The translations under genes were made by a program, and so were the position numbers. This document shows, in pieces, positions 9,710 through 19,589 of a stretch of 64,000 bases of DNA. Positions within the stretch are counted from its first letter, which is position 1. Every line of letters begins with the position of its first letter. The notes under the pieces were generated by a model. That model did not search any database. It was not told the DNA's origin and saw only the letters and a program-made list of their open reading frames with translations. Origin of the DNA: Peptoniphilaceae bacterium (GTDB lineage: Bacteria; Bacillota; Clostridia; Tissierellales; Peptoniphilaceae); NCBI GenBank assembly GCA_028726605.1, contig JAQYPV010000007.1, forward strand, positions 62,001 through 126,000, written 5' to 3'.

Positions 9710-10411
9710 ATGAACGATCTCAAAAATGTCTACTTCGATTTTTGGAAGGATCTGAAAGAGACGGTAGCGGCGCTTCCAGCGCTGCTCTGTGCCGGCGCGC
9801 TCTACATGCTCTTGTTGTACGCGTTTAACGTGTTGACGTTTTCGTTTGGGGGCGGACTGCTTCTCGGCATCGTCGGCGTCATGCGCTGGATGCTCAAAAT
9901 GCTCTTTCTGGCGCACTTTGCGACGCTGATGACGCGGGTCTTCACGCATCATCAATTGCACTTCGACGATTTCTTCCGCTACGACCGGGATTACTTCTTT
10001 CAACTGACCGAGGCGCTCTTCTGGATCTACATCGTGACGTGGGCTTTGGAACGGATGCTCGGCATGATGAACACGGGATCCTTTTTGGTCTTGCTGTGGC
10101 AGGCCTTCTCTGCGCCGGCCTATGAGGCCGTCTACATCGGACATGAAAAATCCGCGCACATCTTTCCGGCCTTAGTGGACTTCTGGCAAGTTAACTGGGT
10201 TCCCGCGCTGGCCTACGGACTGGTGGCGTTGGGCGTCTACACGTTCATCATGCCGGGCCTTTTCACTGCTCTGGGCAGCGCCGCTATACTGTCACAGGCG
10301 CTTCTCGGCGTCTTCTACGGCCTTTTGCTCTACACCAAAGCCATTCTCTTTCGCATCCTCTACTTTTCCAACCCGCGTTCGCGCGCGTTCCACAACAGCG
10401 TCGAGCGCTAA
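9710..10411 (+). CDS. hypothetical integral membrane protein
   Basis: A 233-aa protein that I do not recognise as a defined family. It is strongly hydrophobic, with about five or six membrane segments (near residues 19-45, 47-70, 100-122, 163-183, 186-206 and 207-222), no signal-peptide cleavage site, and aromatic-rich charged loops such as HHQLHFDDFFRYDRDYFFQ near 80-98. The overall look (short N-terminal helix ending in W-K-D, then paired helices) resembles YesL/DUF624-type small membrane proteins, but this is weak. The ATG at 9710 follows GGTGGGG. It lies 9 bp after mutS2 and 11 bp before the TPR gene, so the three are probably one transcript. Confidence 0.75.
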   Translation: MNDLKNVYFDFWKDLKETVAALPALLCAGALYMLLLYAFNVLTFSFGGGLLLGIVGVMRWMLKMLFLAHFATLMTRVFTHHQLHFDDFFRYDRDYFFQLTEALFWIYIVTWALERMLGMMNTGSFLVLLWQAFSAPAYEAVYIGHEKSAHIFPALVDFWQVNWVPALAYGLVALGVYTFIMPGLFTALGSAAILSQALLGVFYGLLLYTKAILFRILYFSNPRSRAFHNSVER

Positions 10412-10422
10412 AGGAGGTTTAG

Positions 10423-11751
10423 ATGACATCATCGGAACACTATGAGCGACCGCTCGACGCCACACCAGAACCGGACACTGACGACGCGCACACGCACGAG
10501 CACGGCCACGACGCCCAGTCGGCGCATACACACCATCACGCGCACCCCCCTTTGGAAGAGGTGCGGGACGTCGACTCTTTTTTTCGCCGCCAGAACCCCA
10601 TGGTGGCCTTCATCGAACTGAAAGAAGGGGCGACGTCGCTCTCCGAACTCGACGGCGTGCCCCTGCCCATTCGCATAATCGACTTCGTGGACGGCGTAAA
10701 GACCTCGTTTGACCGGGAGATCCCGCTTCGAGCACTCTTAAACGGCATGGTCTGGATACTCGCCATCGACCCGACGTTTCGCTTCACGGACAACTATCGC
10801 GCCTTTTTGCAGAAGGCGACGCAGGACCCCGTGGGCTACGCCCTGCAACTGGGGATGAACCACTACCGCGAGGCCTACCGCCTCTCTGGGGAGCGCGTGG
10901 GCCGTTCTGAAGAGGTGCTCGCAGAAGATGCTGTAGGGGAGACGGCCTCTGAAGACGCCGCCATCGACAACGAACTCCTCTACGCCCTCCTCTCGTTTCG
11001 CGGCGCGTACGTCCTGGACGCCCACGAACCCATGGCGGCCGTGCAATACGCGCGTCTGCTCTGGACGGTGGGACACGAAGATTTCTTCAACGAAGAGGCG
11101 AGCCACATCCTCGAACACGTGTTGGCGCACGATCCGGACCACGCCTTGGCGAACGCGTCTATGGGCGATCTGAACGCCGAGATGGGCCATTACCTGAAGG
11201 CGACGCGGTACTATCAAAAGGCGCTTGAACACGCGCCGGATCCGGCCGTGAAAGAGGAACTCCGCAACAGCATGGCGGCGATTGCGCCGGAGGCAGCTCT
11301 GGAAGACGCGACCTACTATCTGACCCGTGCAGATTACGCGCACGCCATTGAGGCGCTCATGCAGGCCAAGGCCAACACGACGCGCTTTGAAGTCGACTAC
11401 TATTTGGGAATCGCCTACCAGAATACCGGGCGTTACGACGCGGCCGCGGCGGCGTTTCGCGAAGCGCTCGAGCACGGTGGAAAGGTGGACGACGTCTACA
11501 ACGGCCTCGTCTACGCGCTGAACGCCGAGGGTGAACTCGTGGAAGCCTTAAAGGTCGCTGACGAGGGCGTGAAGACCTTTCCCGCGTCACTTCGGCTCCT
11601 CTTCAATCGCGCCATTTTGCACGAACAGCTGGGCCAGACAAAAAAAGCACTCGAAGACGTCAAAGAAGTCCTCGAGTACGATGATCTGTCCGATGAATTG
11701 TTCGATCAGGCCATGCGCCTGAGAGAGCAGCTGCTCGCCGAGCTCAATTGA
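10423..11751 (+). CDS. TPR-repeat protein with His-rich N-terminus
   Basis: A 442-aa soluble protein. Residues 15-45 form a disordered stretch packed with histidines (HTHEHGHD, then HTHHHAHPP), a pattern typical of Zn/Ni/Cu-binding tails. Residues 46-150 are a unique domain. From about residue 195 the chain is a series of TPR-like helical pairs, clearest at 230-285 (DPDHALANASMGDLNAEMGH) and 320-440 (YYLGIAYQNTGRYDAAAAAF). TPR arrays act as protein-protein scaffolds; the partner here is unknown. The ATG at 10423 follows AAAGGAGGT. Its 3' end overlaps murC on the other strand by 8 bp, with no terminator visible between the two convergent genes. Confidence 0.8.
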   Translation: MTSSEHYERPLDATPEPDTDDAHTHEHGHDAQSAHTHHHAHPPLEEVRDVDSFFRRQNPMVAFIELKEGATSLSELDGVPLPIRIIDFVDGVKTSFDREIPLRALLNGMVWILAIDPTFRFTDNYRAFLQKATQDPVGYALQLGMNHYREAYRLSGERVGRSEEVLAEDAVGETASEDAAIDNELLYALLSFRGAYVLDAHEPMAAVQYARLLWTVGHEDFFNEEASHILEHVLAHDPDHALANASMGDLNAEMGHYLKATRYYQKALEHAPDPAVKEELRNSMAAIAPEAALEDATYYLTRADYAHAIEALMQAKANTTRFEVDYYLGIAYQNTGRYDAAAAAFREALEHGGKVDDVYNGLVYALNAEGELVEALKVADEGVKTFPASLRLLFNRAILHEQLGQTKKALEDVKEVLEYDDLSDELFDQAMRLREQLLAELN

Positions 11752-13171
11752 TCGCCACGGATTCGAAAGCGGGGGCTTCTTTTCGGCCCAACTCGGCGAG
11801 GCGATCCGCCAGCTGGTCGATGTCGCCGCAGCCCGTGGTCAAGATGACGTCGCCTGGCTTCACGATGGTGTCCAAGTAGTCGATGACGTCTTGGAACGTC
11901 TCCTGATAGACGGCCCGATCGCCATTTTCGTTGATTTTTTCCACCAACTGTTCCGATCTCACTTCGCCCGTGTCGATCTCGCGCGCGACCTGAATGGCCG
12001 TCACCACGGCGAGGTCGCTATCCGAGAAGGCGCGGGCGAACTCGTCCATCAGGGTCTTGGTGCGGGAGATGGTGTACGGTTGAAAGACGCACAGCAGGCG
12101 CGTGCGGTTGTACTCGGAGAGAGCGCCGAGCGTGGCCATGATCTCCACCGGATGGTGGCCGTAGTCCGTCAGCACGCGCGCGCCCTTGAAATCGCCCACG
12201 TATTCCATGCGGCGGTGCAGGGAGCGGTAGTTTTCGATGCCGGCGCGAATGGCGTCCATGGAAATGCCGTTTTCGCGGGTGGCGATGATGGCCGCTATGG
12301 CGTTGTTGATGTTGAAGCGGCCGATGATCTGCAGGGTGTAGGTCTCGATCGTGCCATCCGGGAAGTGCAGCGTGAACGTAGGGTGCCCCAAGTCGTCAAA
12401 GTGAATGTCGGTGGCGTAGTAATCCGCCGCATCCGAGACGGTGCTGTAGGTAATGGCCCGTCCCTTGACGTGACTTGCCAACGTCTGCGTGTTGGAGTCG
12501 TCCGCGTTGATGACGGCAAAGCCGTCTTCCGGGATGTTCTCCATGTAGCGTTCAAATGCTTCGACGATGTTCTCCAGGTTCTTGTAGTAGTCGAGGTGAT
12601 CTTCGTCGATGTTTAAAATGATGGCCGTATGGGGGTAATAATACCGAATGTTTCCCTTGTATTCGCACGCCTCCGCCAGAAAGAGGTCGCCCTCACCCGA
12701 GAGGGCATTGCCGCCGATGTCGTCCAGCGAACCGCCCAAGAGGATGGTGGGGGCGTCTTCCGTGTGAATGAGGATATCCGCGATCATGGACGTGGTCGTG
12801 GATTTGCCGTGTGATCCGGACACGGCGATGGAGCGCGAGTAGTTGCGCATCAGCGCGCCCAAAAACTGACCGCGCGTCACGCAGGGCTTGCGCGAGGCGA
12901 TGGCCGCTTGCAGTTCTTCGTTTTGCGGCAAAATGGCGTCCGTGTAGATGAAGAGTTCCTGATCGGAGATGTTTTCTGCCTTTTGCCCGATCATGACGGG
13001 AATGCCAATGGACTCTAAATGTTTGACGTATTTATTCTCTCGGATGTCGGAGCCGGTCACTTCGTAACCGTGGGCGTGGAGCAGTTCGGCGATACCGGAC
13101 ATGGACACTCCGCCGATGCCGATAAAGTGCACTTTTTTGACATCCATCCGATTGATATCAAATTGAAACAT
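11744..13171 (-). CDS. murC: UDP-N-acetylmuramate--L-alanine ligase
   Basis: MurC adds L-alanine to UDP-MurNAc, the first step of building the peptidoglycan stem peptide. The 475-aa protein has the N-terminal Rossmann-like domain (HFIGIGGVSMSGIAELL near residues 15-31), the ATP loop GSHGKSTTT near 118-126, the central-domain motif ILNIDEDHLDYY, and the C-terminal ligase domain containing TDYGHHPVEI and VFQPYTISRT. The start codon at 13171 has GGAGGA upstream on the minus strand; an internal ATG eight residues later is less likely. It stands alone on the minus strand, diverging from the glmU-like gene. Confidence 0.96.
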   Translation of the reverse strand: MFQFDINRMDVKKVHFIGIGGVSMSGIAELLHAHGYEVTGSDIRENKYVKHLESIGIPVMIGQKAENISDQELFIYTDAILPQNEELQAAIASRKPCVTRGQFLGALMRNYSRSIAVSGSHGKSTTTSMIADILIHTEDAPTILLGGSLDDIGGNALSGEGDLFLAEACEYKGNIRYYYPHTAIILNIDEDHLDYYKNLENIVEAFERYMENIPEDGFAVINADDSNTQTLASHVKGRAITYSTVSDAADYYATDIHFDDLGHPTFTLHFPDGTIETYTLQIIGRFNINNAIAAIIATRENGISMDAIRAGIENYRSLHRRMEYVGDFKGARVLTDYGHHPVEIMATLGALSEYNRTRLLCVFQPYTISRTKTLMDEFARAFSDSDLAVVTAIQVAREIDTGEVRSEQLVEKINENGDRAVYQETFQDVIDYLDTIVKPGDVILTTGCGDIDQLADRLAELGRKEAPAFESVAIN

Positions 13172-13197
13172 ATTTCCTCCTCGGTGTTCGAAATAGA

Positions 13198-13206
13198 ATT
13201 ATACCA
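13198..13206 (-). promoter_or_regulatory. murC promoter (extended -10)
   Basis: On the minus strand the sequence reads TGG then TATAAT (13203-13198), an extended -10 about 27 bp before the murC start codon. The only -35-like hexamer, TTGCCA at 13223-13218, is too close (14 bp), so the TG extension probably carries recognition. Confidence 0.5.
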
Positions 13207-13261
13207 CAAATGAAAAGTGGCAAATCAGCGCGATTCACCTTAGGGACTCGGGCTTTTCGTG

Positions 13262-13267
13262 TATAAT
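13262..13267 (+). promoter_or_regulatory. -10 element for the glmU-prs-pth-mfd operon
   Basis: TATAAT lies 27 bp before the start of the glmU-like gene in the 122-bp divergent gap with murC. The matching -35 is poor (TTAGGG at 13240-13245, 16-bp spacing). Confidence 0.45.
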
Positions 13268-13293
13268 AATTAAGTTAACAGGGAGGAGGGGAG

Positions 13294-14424
13294 ATGCTGC
13301 AAATCGTCTTGTTGAAGAGCGCCTTTTTGTCATCGCTCAGCGCCTCGGGCGATGGAGAACTGGCGACCGTCTTGGGACACGCGCCGGCAGAATACGTCAA
13401 AATGGCGTGCCGCGGGGCCCATTGGTCGCTTTCTACGGCGCTGGAATTCGCCGCCCATCCGACGGATGAAGTCTTCGTGGTGAGCGAGGCGGCCGTCGGT
13501 CTCACGGAGGACCTCTTGTATCGCTTTGCCGGAAGCACCCAGGACGTACTCGAGGACTTTCAGGGTCGCGTTGGCGCGGTGCACGTCGTGGGAGAGGCCA
13601 TCGCGGCGCTCACTGAGGATCCGGAAGCGGATTTTGACACGTTTTATCAGCATTGGCTGGATTGGAAGGCGCCGGGAGAAGCCGATCCGGTGATCGACGA
13701 GCTCATCATGGATGCGCCGGTCGTCGATTCTCTTTTGATGCTGCAACTGGCGGAAAAGCAGGTGGCGCAACAGATCTGCTATGATTGGATGGAAAAAGGC
13801 GTGCGCATCGACGAGCCCACGCTGTGTCGCATTGCCCCGGAAGTGACCATCGGCGGCGGTACGCACATCACGGGTTCCGTGCGGATATTGGGGAAGAGCG
13901 TCATCGGGAAGCACTGTCGCATCACCGACGGCTCGGAAGTGCTCTCGTCCACATTGGGGGACGGGGTCACCGTCTGGCACTCCGTCATCGAGTCTTCGGA
14001 GATGGAGGATGCGTCCAACATCGGGCCGTACTCGCACTTGAGGCCCCAGGCGAAGATCGGCAAGGGCGTCCACATCGGCAACTTTGTGGAGGTCAAGAAG
14101 GCGACGCTCGGAGAAGGGACGAAGGCGGGTCATCTGGCCTACATCGGCGATGCCACGCTTGGGGCCGATGTCAACGTGTCTTGTGGCGTCATCTTCTGTA
14201 ATTACGACGGAAAGGCCAAACATCAGGCGACAATCGGCGATCACGTGTTCCTCGGTTCCAATGCCAACGTGGTCAGTCCTGTGACGATTGCGGACGATGC
14301 CTTTGTGGCGGCCGGATCCACCGTCACAAAAGACGTCACCAAGGGGGCTCTCGCCGTGGAGCGGGCCGAACAAAAGAACATCGAAGGCTATGTCGCAAAG
14401 CGCAAGGCCAAGGGAACACTATAA
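13294..14424 (+). CDS. GlmU-like acetyltransferase with degenerate uridylyltransferase domain
   Basis: The C-terminal half (about residues 180-376) is the left-handed beta-helix glucosamine-1-phosphate acetyltransferase of GlmU. Its catalytic features are kept: HLRPQAKIGKG, GNFVEVKK, the base in KAGHLAYIGDA (His about residue 280) and CNYDG. The linker SLLMLQLAEKQVAQQICYDW near 145-164 matches the GlmU connecting helix. In contrast, the N-terminal region is only about 140 residues instead of about 230 and lacks the LAAGxGTRM nucleotide-binding loop, so UTP transfer looks lost. The gene holds the glmU position in front of prs, pth and mfd. ATG at 13294 follows GGAGGAGGGG. Full glmU is normally about 455 aa; this is 376. 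Confidence 0.82.
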   Translation: MLQIVLLKSAFLSSLSASGDGELATVLGHAPAEYVKMACRGAHWSLSTALEFAAHPTDEVFVVSEAAVGLTEDLLYRFAGSTQDVLEDFQGRVGAVHVVGEAIAALTEDPEADFDTFYQHWLDWKAPGEADPVIDELIMDAPVVDSLLMLQLAEKQVAQQICYDWMEKGVRIDEPTLCRIAPEVTIGGGTHITGSVRILGKSVIGKHCRITDGSEVLSSTLGDGVTVWHSVIESSEMEDASNIGPYSHLRPQAKIGKGVHIGNFVEVKKATLGEGTKAGHLAYIGDATLGADVNVSCGVIFCNYDGKAKHQATIGDHVFLGSNANVVSPVTIADDAFVAAGSTVTKDVTKGALAVERAEQKNIEGYVAKRKAKGTL

Positions 14425-14433
14425 GGGGGTCTC

Positions 14434-15387
14434 ATGGAACGTGTCGGAATGAAGGTTTTCTCGGGCAACGCCAATCTGCCGCTGGCGGAGGCGATCTGTC
14501 GTGAGCTGGACCTCACATTGGGCGATATGAAGATCGGGCGTTTCGCCGACGGCGAAATCAACGTCAAGATCAATGAAACCGTCCGCGGTTATGACGTCTT
14601 CTTTATTCAACCGACGTCGGGGCCGGTCAACGATCACCTCATGGAGGTGCTGATTGCCGCCGATGCGTTCAAACGGGCGTCGGTCAGCCACATCAACCTC
14701 GTCATGCCGTACTACGGCTACGCGCGTCAGGACCGCAAGACCAGCGGGCGCGAGCCGATCACGGCAAAACTGGTCGCCGACCTGTTGGAGACGGCGGGCG
14801 TGGATCGCGTCATCACCGTCGACTTGCACGCCGGGCAGATTCAGGGCTACTTCGACATCCCCGTGGACCACTTCCAAGCCGCGAAACTCCTTGCGACGTA
14901 CTTTGAGCCCATGGTCAAGGACAACCGCGAGGAGTGGGTGGTCGTCTCGCCGGATCTCGGAGGCGTGACGCGCGCACGGGCGTTCTCGCACCTGCTGGAT
15001 CTGCCCATTTCCATCATCGAAAAGCACCGTCCCGAAGCCAATGTGTCTGAGGTAGTGGACATCATCGGCGACGTATCAGGCAAGCGTTGCATCATCATCG
15101 ACGACATCATCGACACGGCCGGCACCATCACAAATGCCGCCAATTTCCTCACCAAACGCGGCGCGAAGGAAGTCTACATCACGGCGTCGCATCCGCTGCT
15201 TTCCGGCTCGGCTTCGGAGAAGATCTTGAATTCCAGCGTCAAGAAGTGCGTCGTGACGGACACCGTCGCCATTCCGGAAGAGCGCATGAACGAGAAGATC
15301 GAAGTGCTCTCCATGGCGCCACTGCTGGCGGAAGCCATTCGCCGCGTCTATTCGTTCCGCTCGGTCAGTGGGTTGTTTGCGAAATGA
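14434..15387 (+). CDS. prs: ribose-phosphate pyrophosphokinase
   Basis: PRPP synthetase makes phosphoribosyl pyrophosphate from ribose 5-phosphate and ATP for nucleotides, His, Trp and NAD. The 317-aa protein carries the flexible-loop motif YYGYARQDRKTSGREPI near residues 91-107, the VDLHAGQIQGYF metal-binding stretch near 129-140, and the PRPP loop CIIIDDIIDTAGTIT near 213-227. Start ATG at 14434 with AAGGGGG upstream. Length is standard. Its stop overlaps the pth start (ATGA), giving tight coupling. The position after glmU matches Bacillus. Confidence 0.97.
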   Translation: MERVGMKVFSGNANLPLAEAICRELDLTLGDMKIGRFADGEINVKINETVRGYDVFFIQPTSGPVNDHLMEVLIAADAFKRASVSHINLVMPYYGYARQDRKTSGREPITAKLVADLLETAGVDRVITVDLHAGQIQGYFDIPVDHFQAAKLLATYFEPMVKDNREEWVVVSPDLGGVTRARAFSHLLDLPISIIEKHRPEANVSEVVDIIGDVSGKRCIIIDDIIDTAGTITNAANFLTKRGAKEVYITASHPLLSGSASEKILNSSVKKCVVTDTVAIPEERMNEKIEVLSMAPLLAEAIRRVYSFRSVSGLFAK

Positions 15388-16064
15388 CGAAACTCATTGT
15401 GGGTCTGGGGAACCCGGGCCAGCGCTATGCCCACACGCGCCACAACGTGGGCTTTGACGTCATCGACGCGCTCGCGGACAAGTGGGGCGTGACGGTGAAT
15501 GCGCTCAAGTGGAAGGCCAAGATCGGCGAGACGCGCCGCGAGGGCGAAAAGATCTTGCTCATGAAGCCGCAGACGTACATGAACCTCTCCGGGGAAGCGG
15601 TCCGGGAGGCGGTGGCGTTTTACCGTCTGGCGCCGCAGGACGTGATCGTCGTCTTGGACGACGTGGACATTCGGCTGGGCACGGTACGCATTCGCGAAAG
15701 GGGCTCGGCGGGCACGCACAACGGGCTGCGCTCGGTGGTGAAGGAACTGGGATTTACGGACTTTCCGCGCATCCGACTCTCCATCGGCCGCCGTCCGGCG
15801 CCCATGGACATCGCGGATTTCGTGCTGTCGCACTTCAGCGATGCGGAGTGGGTGACCATCACCGAAGAGCGAGATGCGGCAGTTCAAGCGGTGGAGACGA
15901 TGCTAAAAGACGGTCCCACGGCGGCCATGAATCAGTGGAACGGGTGGCTCGCGCCGTCCATGCAGCAGGAGACGGAAGAGCAGCGAGCACGAGAAGAACA
16001 GTTGGAAGCGGAGCGCGCGCGTCAGGATGAATTTCTGAAGCACGCCAAACGCTGCGGAGAGTAA
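15384..16064 (+). CDS. pth: peptidyl-tRNA hydrolase with charged C-terminal tail
   Basis: Pth releases peptides from stalled peptidyl-tRNA. The catalytic His is in RHNVGFDVID (about residue 20), and the family motifs KPQTYMNLSGEAV (about 59-71), VVLDDVDI (about 88-95) and GSAGTHNGLRSV (about 107-118) are intact. The ATG at 15384 overlaps the prs stop. The protein is 226 aa, about 35 longer than usual; the extra C-terminus (from about residue 192) is an uninterrupted Glu/Arg/Gln-rich helix. mfd starts at the next base after the stop codon, so translation is probably coupled. Confidence 0.95.
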   Translation: MTKLIVGLGNPGQRYAHTRHNVGFDVIDALADKWGVTVNALKWKAKIGETRREGEKILLMKPQTYMNLSGEAVREAVAFYRLAPQDVIVVLDDVDIRLGTVRIRERGSAGTHNGLRSVVKELGFTDFPRIRLSIGRRPAPMDIADFVLSHFSDAEWVTITEERDAAVQAVETMLKDGPTAAMNQWNGWLAPSMQQETEEQRAREEQLEAERARQDEFLKHAKRCGE

Positions 16065-19000
16065 ATGCCGATCTTATTGGACTACGCCCCGCCGTTTCAG
16101 GAGCTCTCAGATGCCCTGAACGCGGGACGCCAGAGCATTTTGTTGCACGGCCTCGTGCAGGAGTCCACAGGACATTTCATCGCGTCACTATTCTGTCGTG
16201 AGAAACGTCCTGTTTTTGTCGTGGTCTCCAACGCGAAACGCGCGCGCGAATTGACGGACGCCTTGCAGGGTCTGATCGGTGAAAAGGCGCAGATGCTCTT
16301 GGAAGAAGAAGTGCAGTATTTCAAGTCCGACACGACCATTTCGCCCGTCTCGCGCCAGCTGCTTTCGATCATGGAACGGCTCTTTGCCGGCGAGACGCCC
16401 GTCGTGGTGACGACGCTGTCTGCCCTCGAGCGCCCGGTGACCCCGCCACGGCTCTATCAAGAGGGGGCGCTGCACCTGACCCCTGAGACGCAAATCGAGA
16501 TCGTAACCGTGTTGGAACGCCTCGTCAAAATGCACTACCAGCGCACGACGTCGGTGGAGCACCCCGGTGAATTCTCCTTGCGTGGCGACATTCTGGACGT
16601 CTATCCGCCGTCAGCCGCGCGCCCGGTGCGCATCGAGTTCTTTGACACGGAGATCGACCGCATGCGCGATTTTGACGTGGAGACCCAACGCTCGCGCGAC
16701 GCCGTGGACTCGCTGTGGCTCACGCCGGCCGAAGTGCTCTCGGTGGGCGCTGAAGACCAGAAGGCCGTCCTCGTCGGGATGCGAAAGGACGTAAAGGCCT
16801 ATCTCAAATCGCAACACAGCGCAGAGGCGAAGGCCCGCGCAGAGGAGAAGTTCAGCCGATTCCTGGACGATCTGGAGACCTGGGAGTCCGTGCCCAATGT
16901 GGATTTGGCGGCCCCCTACCTGTCTTTCGACGCGAAGGCCTCACTCGTCGACTACTTGCCGGAGGACGGTCGGATCGTCCTCGAAGACGTGGATCGCCTG
17001 CTCGAGGAGGCCAAAGAACGGGATGCCAATCACGCCGAGGAACGGCTGAGTCTGCTCGAACAGGGGGAACTTCTGGCCGCGCACATGAAACGCCCCGCGG
17101 CGTCAGACGTGTTCGCCGCGCTGAGCGCGTACTCCTGTATCAACGTCACGCAGATTCTGAAGACCCAGCGTAGCTTTAAGCCTGACGCCCTCATTCAGAT
17201 GCGCACTTTGGAGGCGGAGCGCTTCCACGACCGATGGGACGATCTGGTCTCAGCCATCAAGATGTGGAAGCGGCAGAACTATCGCATTTTGTTGTTCGTG
17301 GGTTCGGCCCGGGACTCCCTCGTCAAGCGCCTCTTCGACGCCGGCATCTCGTCTCATGCGCTGGATGACGACGCCGTGACAGCGGGCGAGGTGGAGTACG
17401 ATCCCGGGAGCGTCTCGCTGTGCAGCCTTTCTTTGCCGCAGGGCTTCCGCTATCCGGACAGCCGCCTCCTCGTGCTCACCCGAAGCGAGATCTTCGGGCG
17501 GGAGAAACGGCGTAAGACGACCTATCGTCCGCGCAAAAAGTCCGATCTCTTGCACTACGAAGATCTGTCCATCGGCGACTTCGTGGTACACGAGATCTAC
17601 GGCATCGGCGAGTATCTGGGTACGGAGACGATCGAGTACGACGGCCTCGTCCGGGACTTCATCAAGATCAGCTACAAGGGTTCGGACGCGCTCTACGTGC
17701 CCACCGATGAGATGGACAAGGTCACCAAGTACATCGGAAGCGGCGGGGCGAAGCCGGCGATCTCGTCTCTCGGCGGTGCGGAGTGGAAGCGCGCCAAGCA
17801 GAAGGCGCAAAAAGCGGTCGATGAAATCGCCGAAGACCTCGTGGAACTCTACGCCAAGCGCTCCAAGATCAAGGGCCACGCATTCGGTCCGGATTCGCCG
17901 TGGCAGCAGGACTTTGAGGACGCCTTCCCATATGAGGACACCCCGTCGCAGACCCGAGCGACGGCGGAAATCAAAGCGGACATGGAAAGGCCCAAACCCA
18001 TGGATCGCCTCTTGTGCGGGGACGTAGGCTATGGCAAGACGGAAGTGGCGCTCCGGGCGGCGTTCAAGGCCATCATGGATGGCAAGCAAGTGGCCTTTTT
18101 GGCGCCCACGACCATTTTGGTACAGCAGCACTATCAGACGATGCTGAAGCGCTTTCGCCAGTTTCCGGTGCGCATCGAGTTCTTATCGCGCTTCAAGCCG
18201 CCGGCCAAGCAGAAAGCCGTCATCAAGGACCTCGCTGCCGGCGCGGTCGACATCATCGTCGGGACGCATCGCTTGCTCTCTTCCTCTGTTCACTTCAAGG
18301 ATCTGGGCCTGCTCATCATCGACGAGGAGCAGCGCTTCGGCGTGAAGGACAAGGAGAAGATGAAGAAGCTCAAAGAGAACGTCGACGTCTTGACGCTCTC
18401 GGCGACGCCCATTCCGCGCACGTTACAGCTGTCGCTGACGGGCATTCGGGATCTGAGCCTCTTGGAGGAACCGCCAGAAGAGCGCTATCCCACCATATCC
18501 TACGTCCTGGAAGAGGACTGGGGCGTCGAGCGCGAGGCCATTCGCCGGGAGCTGGATCGCGAGGGGCAGGTCTACGTGGTGCACAATCGCGTGCACGACC
18601 TGCACGCCGTGTACCGCAAGCTCCAGAGTCTCGTCCCTGAGGCGCGTATCATCGTCGCGCACGGGCAGATGTCGACGCGGGAGCTGGAAAACGTCATGGA
18701 GACGTTCGTGGCCGGTGAGGCAGACGTGCTGCTCGCCACCACCATCATCGAGACGGGCATGGATATCCCGAACGTGAACACCTTGATCGTGCGGCACGCG
18801 GATCGGATGGGTCTCGCGCAGCTCTATCAGCTCAAAGGCCGCATCGGGCGCGGCGATCGGCAGAGTTTTGCGTATTTCACGTACGAGCGCAACAAGGTGC
18901 TCTCCGAGATCTCCGAAAAGCGCCTCAAGGCCATCCGGGACTTCACAGACTTCGGTGCGGGTTATAAGATCGCCATGCGCGATCTGGAACTACGCGGCGC

Positions 19001-19589
19001 GGGCAACCTCCTGGGGGAGAGCCAGTCGGGGCACATCGCCTCTGTGGGTTACGAGCTCTACGTGCGCCTGTTGGAAGAGGCCGTGCAAGAGGCAAAAGGG
19101 GAGAAGAAGCCGGTCAAGGTGGACGGCATCAACGTCGACATCCGGGTGAGCGCCTACATTCCCGACGACTACATCCCACAAAGTTCCGACAAAATAACCA
19201 TGTATCGTCAAATCGCGTCCATTGAAAGTGAAGCGGATTACAGTACAATTGTAGAGGAATTGATCGACCGCTACGGCGACCCACCGGAGAGCGTCATCAA
19301 CCTCCTGGACATCGTCCGCGTGAAGCGCATGGCGACGGCACTGGGCTTTTCCAAGATTCGGGAGGCGCATGGCGCTGTGGAGCTGCAGTATGCGGACTTC
19401 AGCCAGTTCAGCGTGGAGATGCTCAAGGCGATTTCCGAAGGATTCGACGGCCCACTGGAGTTCGACTTCCAAAAGACGCCGATGTTCAAAGTCGCGGATT
19501 CACCGCATAAATTGCAGGATGTGATACGTCTGTTACAACTCATGATTAAACTCGAGAGCGATATGGAGGAGAAGAATGAAGAACGATAA
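16065..19589 (+). CDS. mfd: transcription-repair coupling factor
   Basis: Mfd removes RNA polymerase stalled at lesions and recruits UvrABC. The 1174-aa protein has the UvrB-homology region (residues 1-340, with [15 protein letters not shown]), the RNA polymerase-interacting CarD-like domain (about 490-560, [15 protein letters not shown]), and a RecG-like motor with Walker [15 protein letters not shown] near 649-662, the DEEQ box near 756, the translocation motif and the C-terminal TRCF domain. The ATG is directly after the pth TAA, with GGAGAG just upstream. It overlaps the foldase gene by 14 bp. A TTGAAA-16-TACAAT pair at 19222-19249 inside the gene could give extra transcription of the foldase gene. 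Confidence 0.97.
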   Translation: MPILLDYAPPFQELSDALNAGRQSILLHGLVQESTGHFIASLFCREKRPVFVVVSNAKRARELTDALQGLIGEKAQMLLEEEVQYFKSDTTISPVSRQLLSIMERLFAGETPVVVTTLSALERPVTPPRLYQEGALHLTPETQIEIVTVLERLVKMHYQRTTSVEHPGEFSLRGDILDVYPPSAARPVRIEFFDTEIDRMRDFDVETQRSRDAVDSLWLTPAEVLSVGAEDQKAVLVGMRKDVKAYLKSQHSAEAKARAEEKFSRFLDDLETWESVPNVDLAAPYLSFDAKASLVDYLPEDGRIVLEDVDRLLEEAKERDANHAEERLSLLEQGELLAAHMKRPAASDVFAALSAYSCINVTQILKTQRSFKPDALIQMRTLEAERFHDRWDDLVSAIKMWKRQNYRILLFVGSARDSLVKRLFDAGISSHALDDDAVTAGEVEYDPGSVSLCSLSLPQGFRYPDSRLLVLTRSEIFGREKRRKTTYRPRKKSDLLHYEDLSIGDFVVHEIYGIGEYLGTETIEYDGLVRDFIKISYKGSDALYVPTDEMDKVTKYIGSGGAKPAISSLGGAEWKRAKQKAQKAVDEIAEDLVELYAKRSKIKGHAFGPDSPWQQDFEDAFPYEDTPSQTRATAEIKADMERPKPMDRLLCGDVGYGKTEVALRAAFKAIMDGKQVAFLAPTTILVQQHYQTMLKRFRQFPVRIEFLSRFKPPAKQKAVIKDLAAGAVDIIVGTHRLLSSSVHFKDLGLLIIDEEQRFGVKDKEKMKKLKENVDVLTLSATPIPRTLQLSLTGIRDLSLLEEPPEERYPTISYVLEEDWGVEREAIRRELDREGQVYVVHNRVHDLHAVYRKLQSLVPEARIIVAHGQMSTRELENVMETFVAGEADVLLATTIIETGMDIPNVNTLIVRHADRMGLAQLYQLKGRIGRGDRQSFAYFTYERNKVLSEISEKRLKAIRDFTDFGAGYKIAMRDLELRGAGNLLGESQSGHIASVGYELYVRLLEEAVQEAKGEKKPVKVDGINVDIRVSAYIPDDYIPQSSDKITMYRQIASIESEADYSTIVEELIDRYGDPPESVINLLDIVRVKRMATALGFSKIREAHGAVELQYADFSQFSVEMLKAISEGFDGPLEFDFQKTPMFKVADSPHKLQDVIRLLQLMIKLESDMEEKNEER

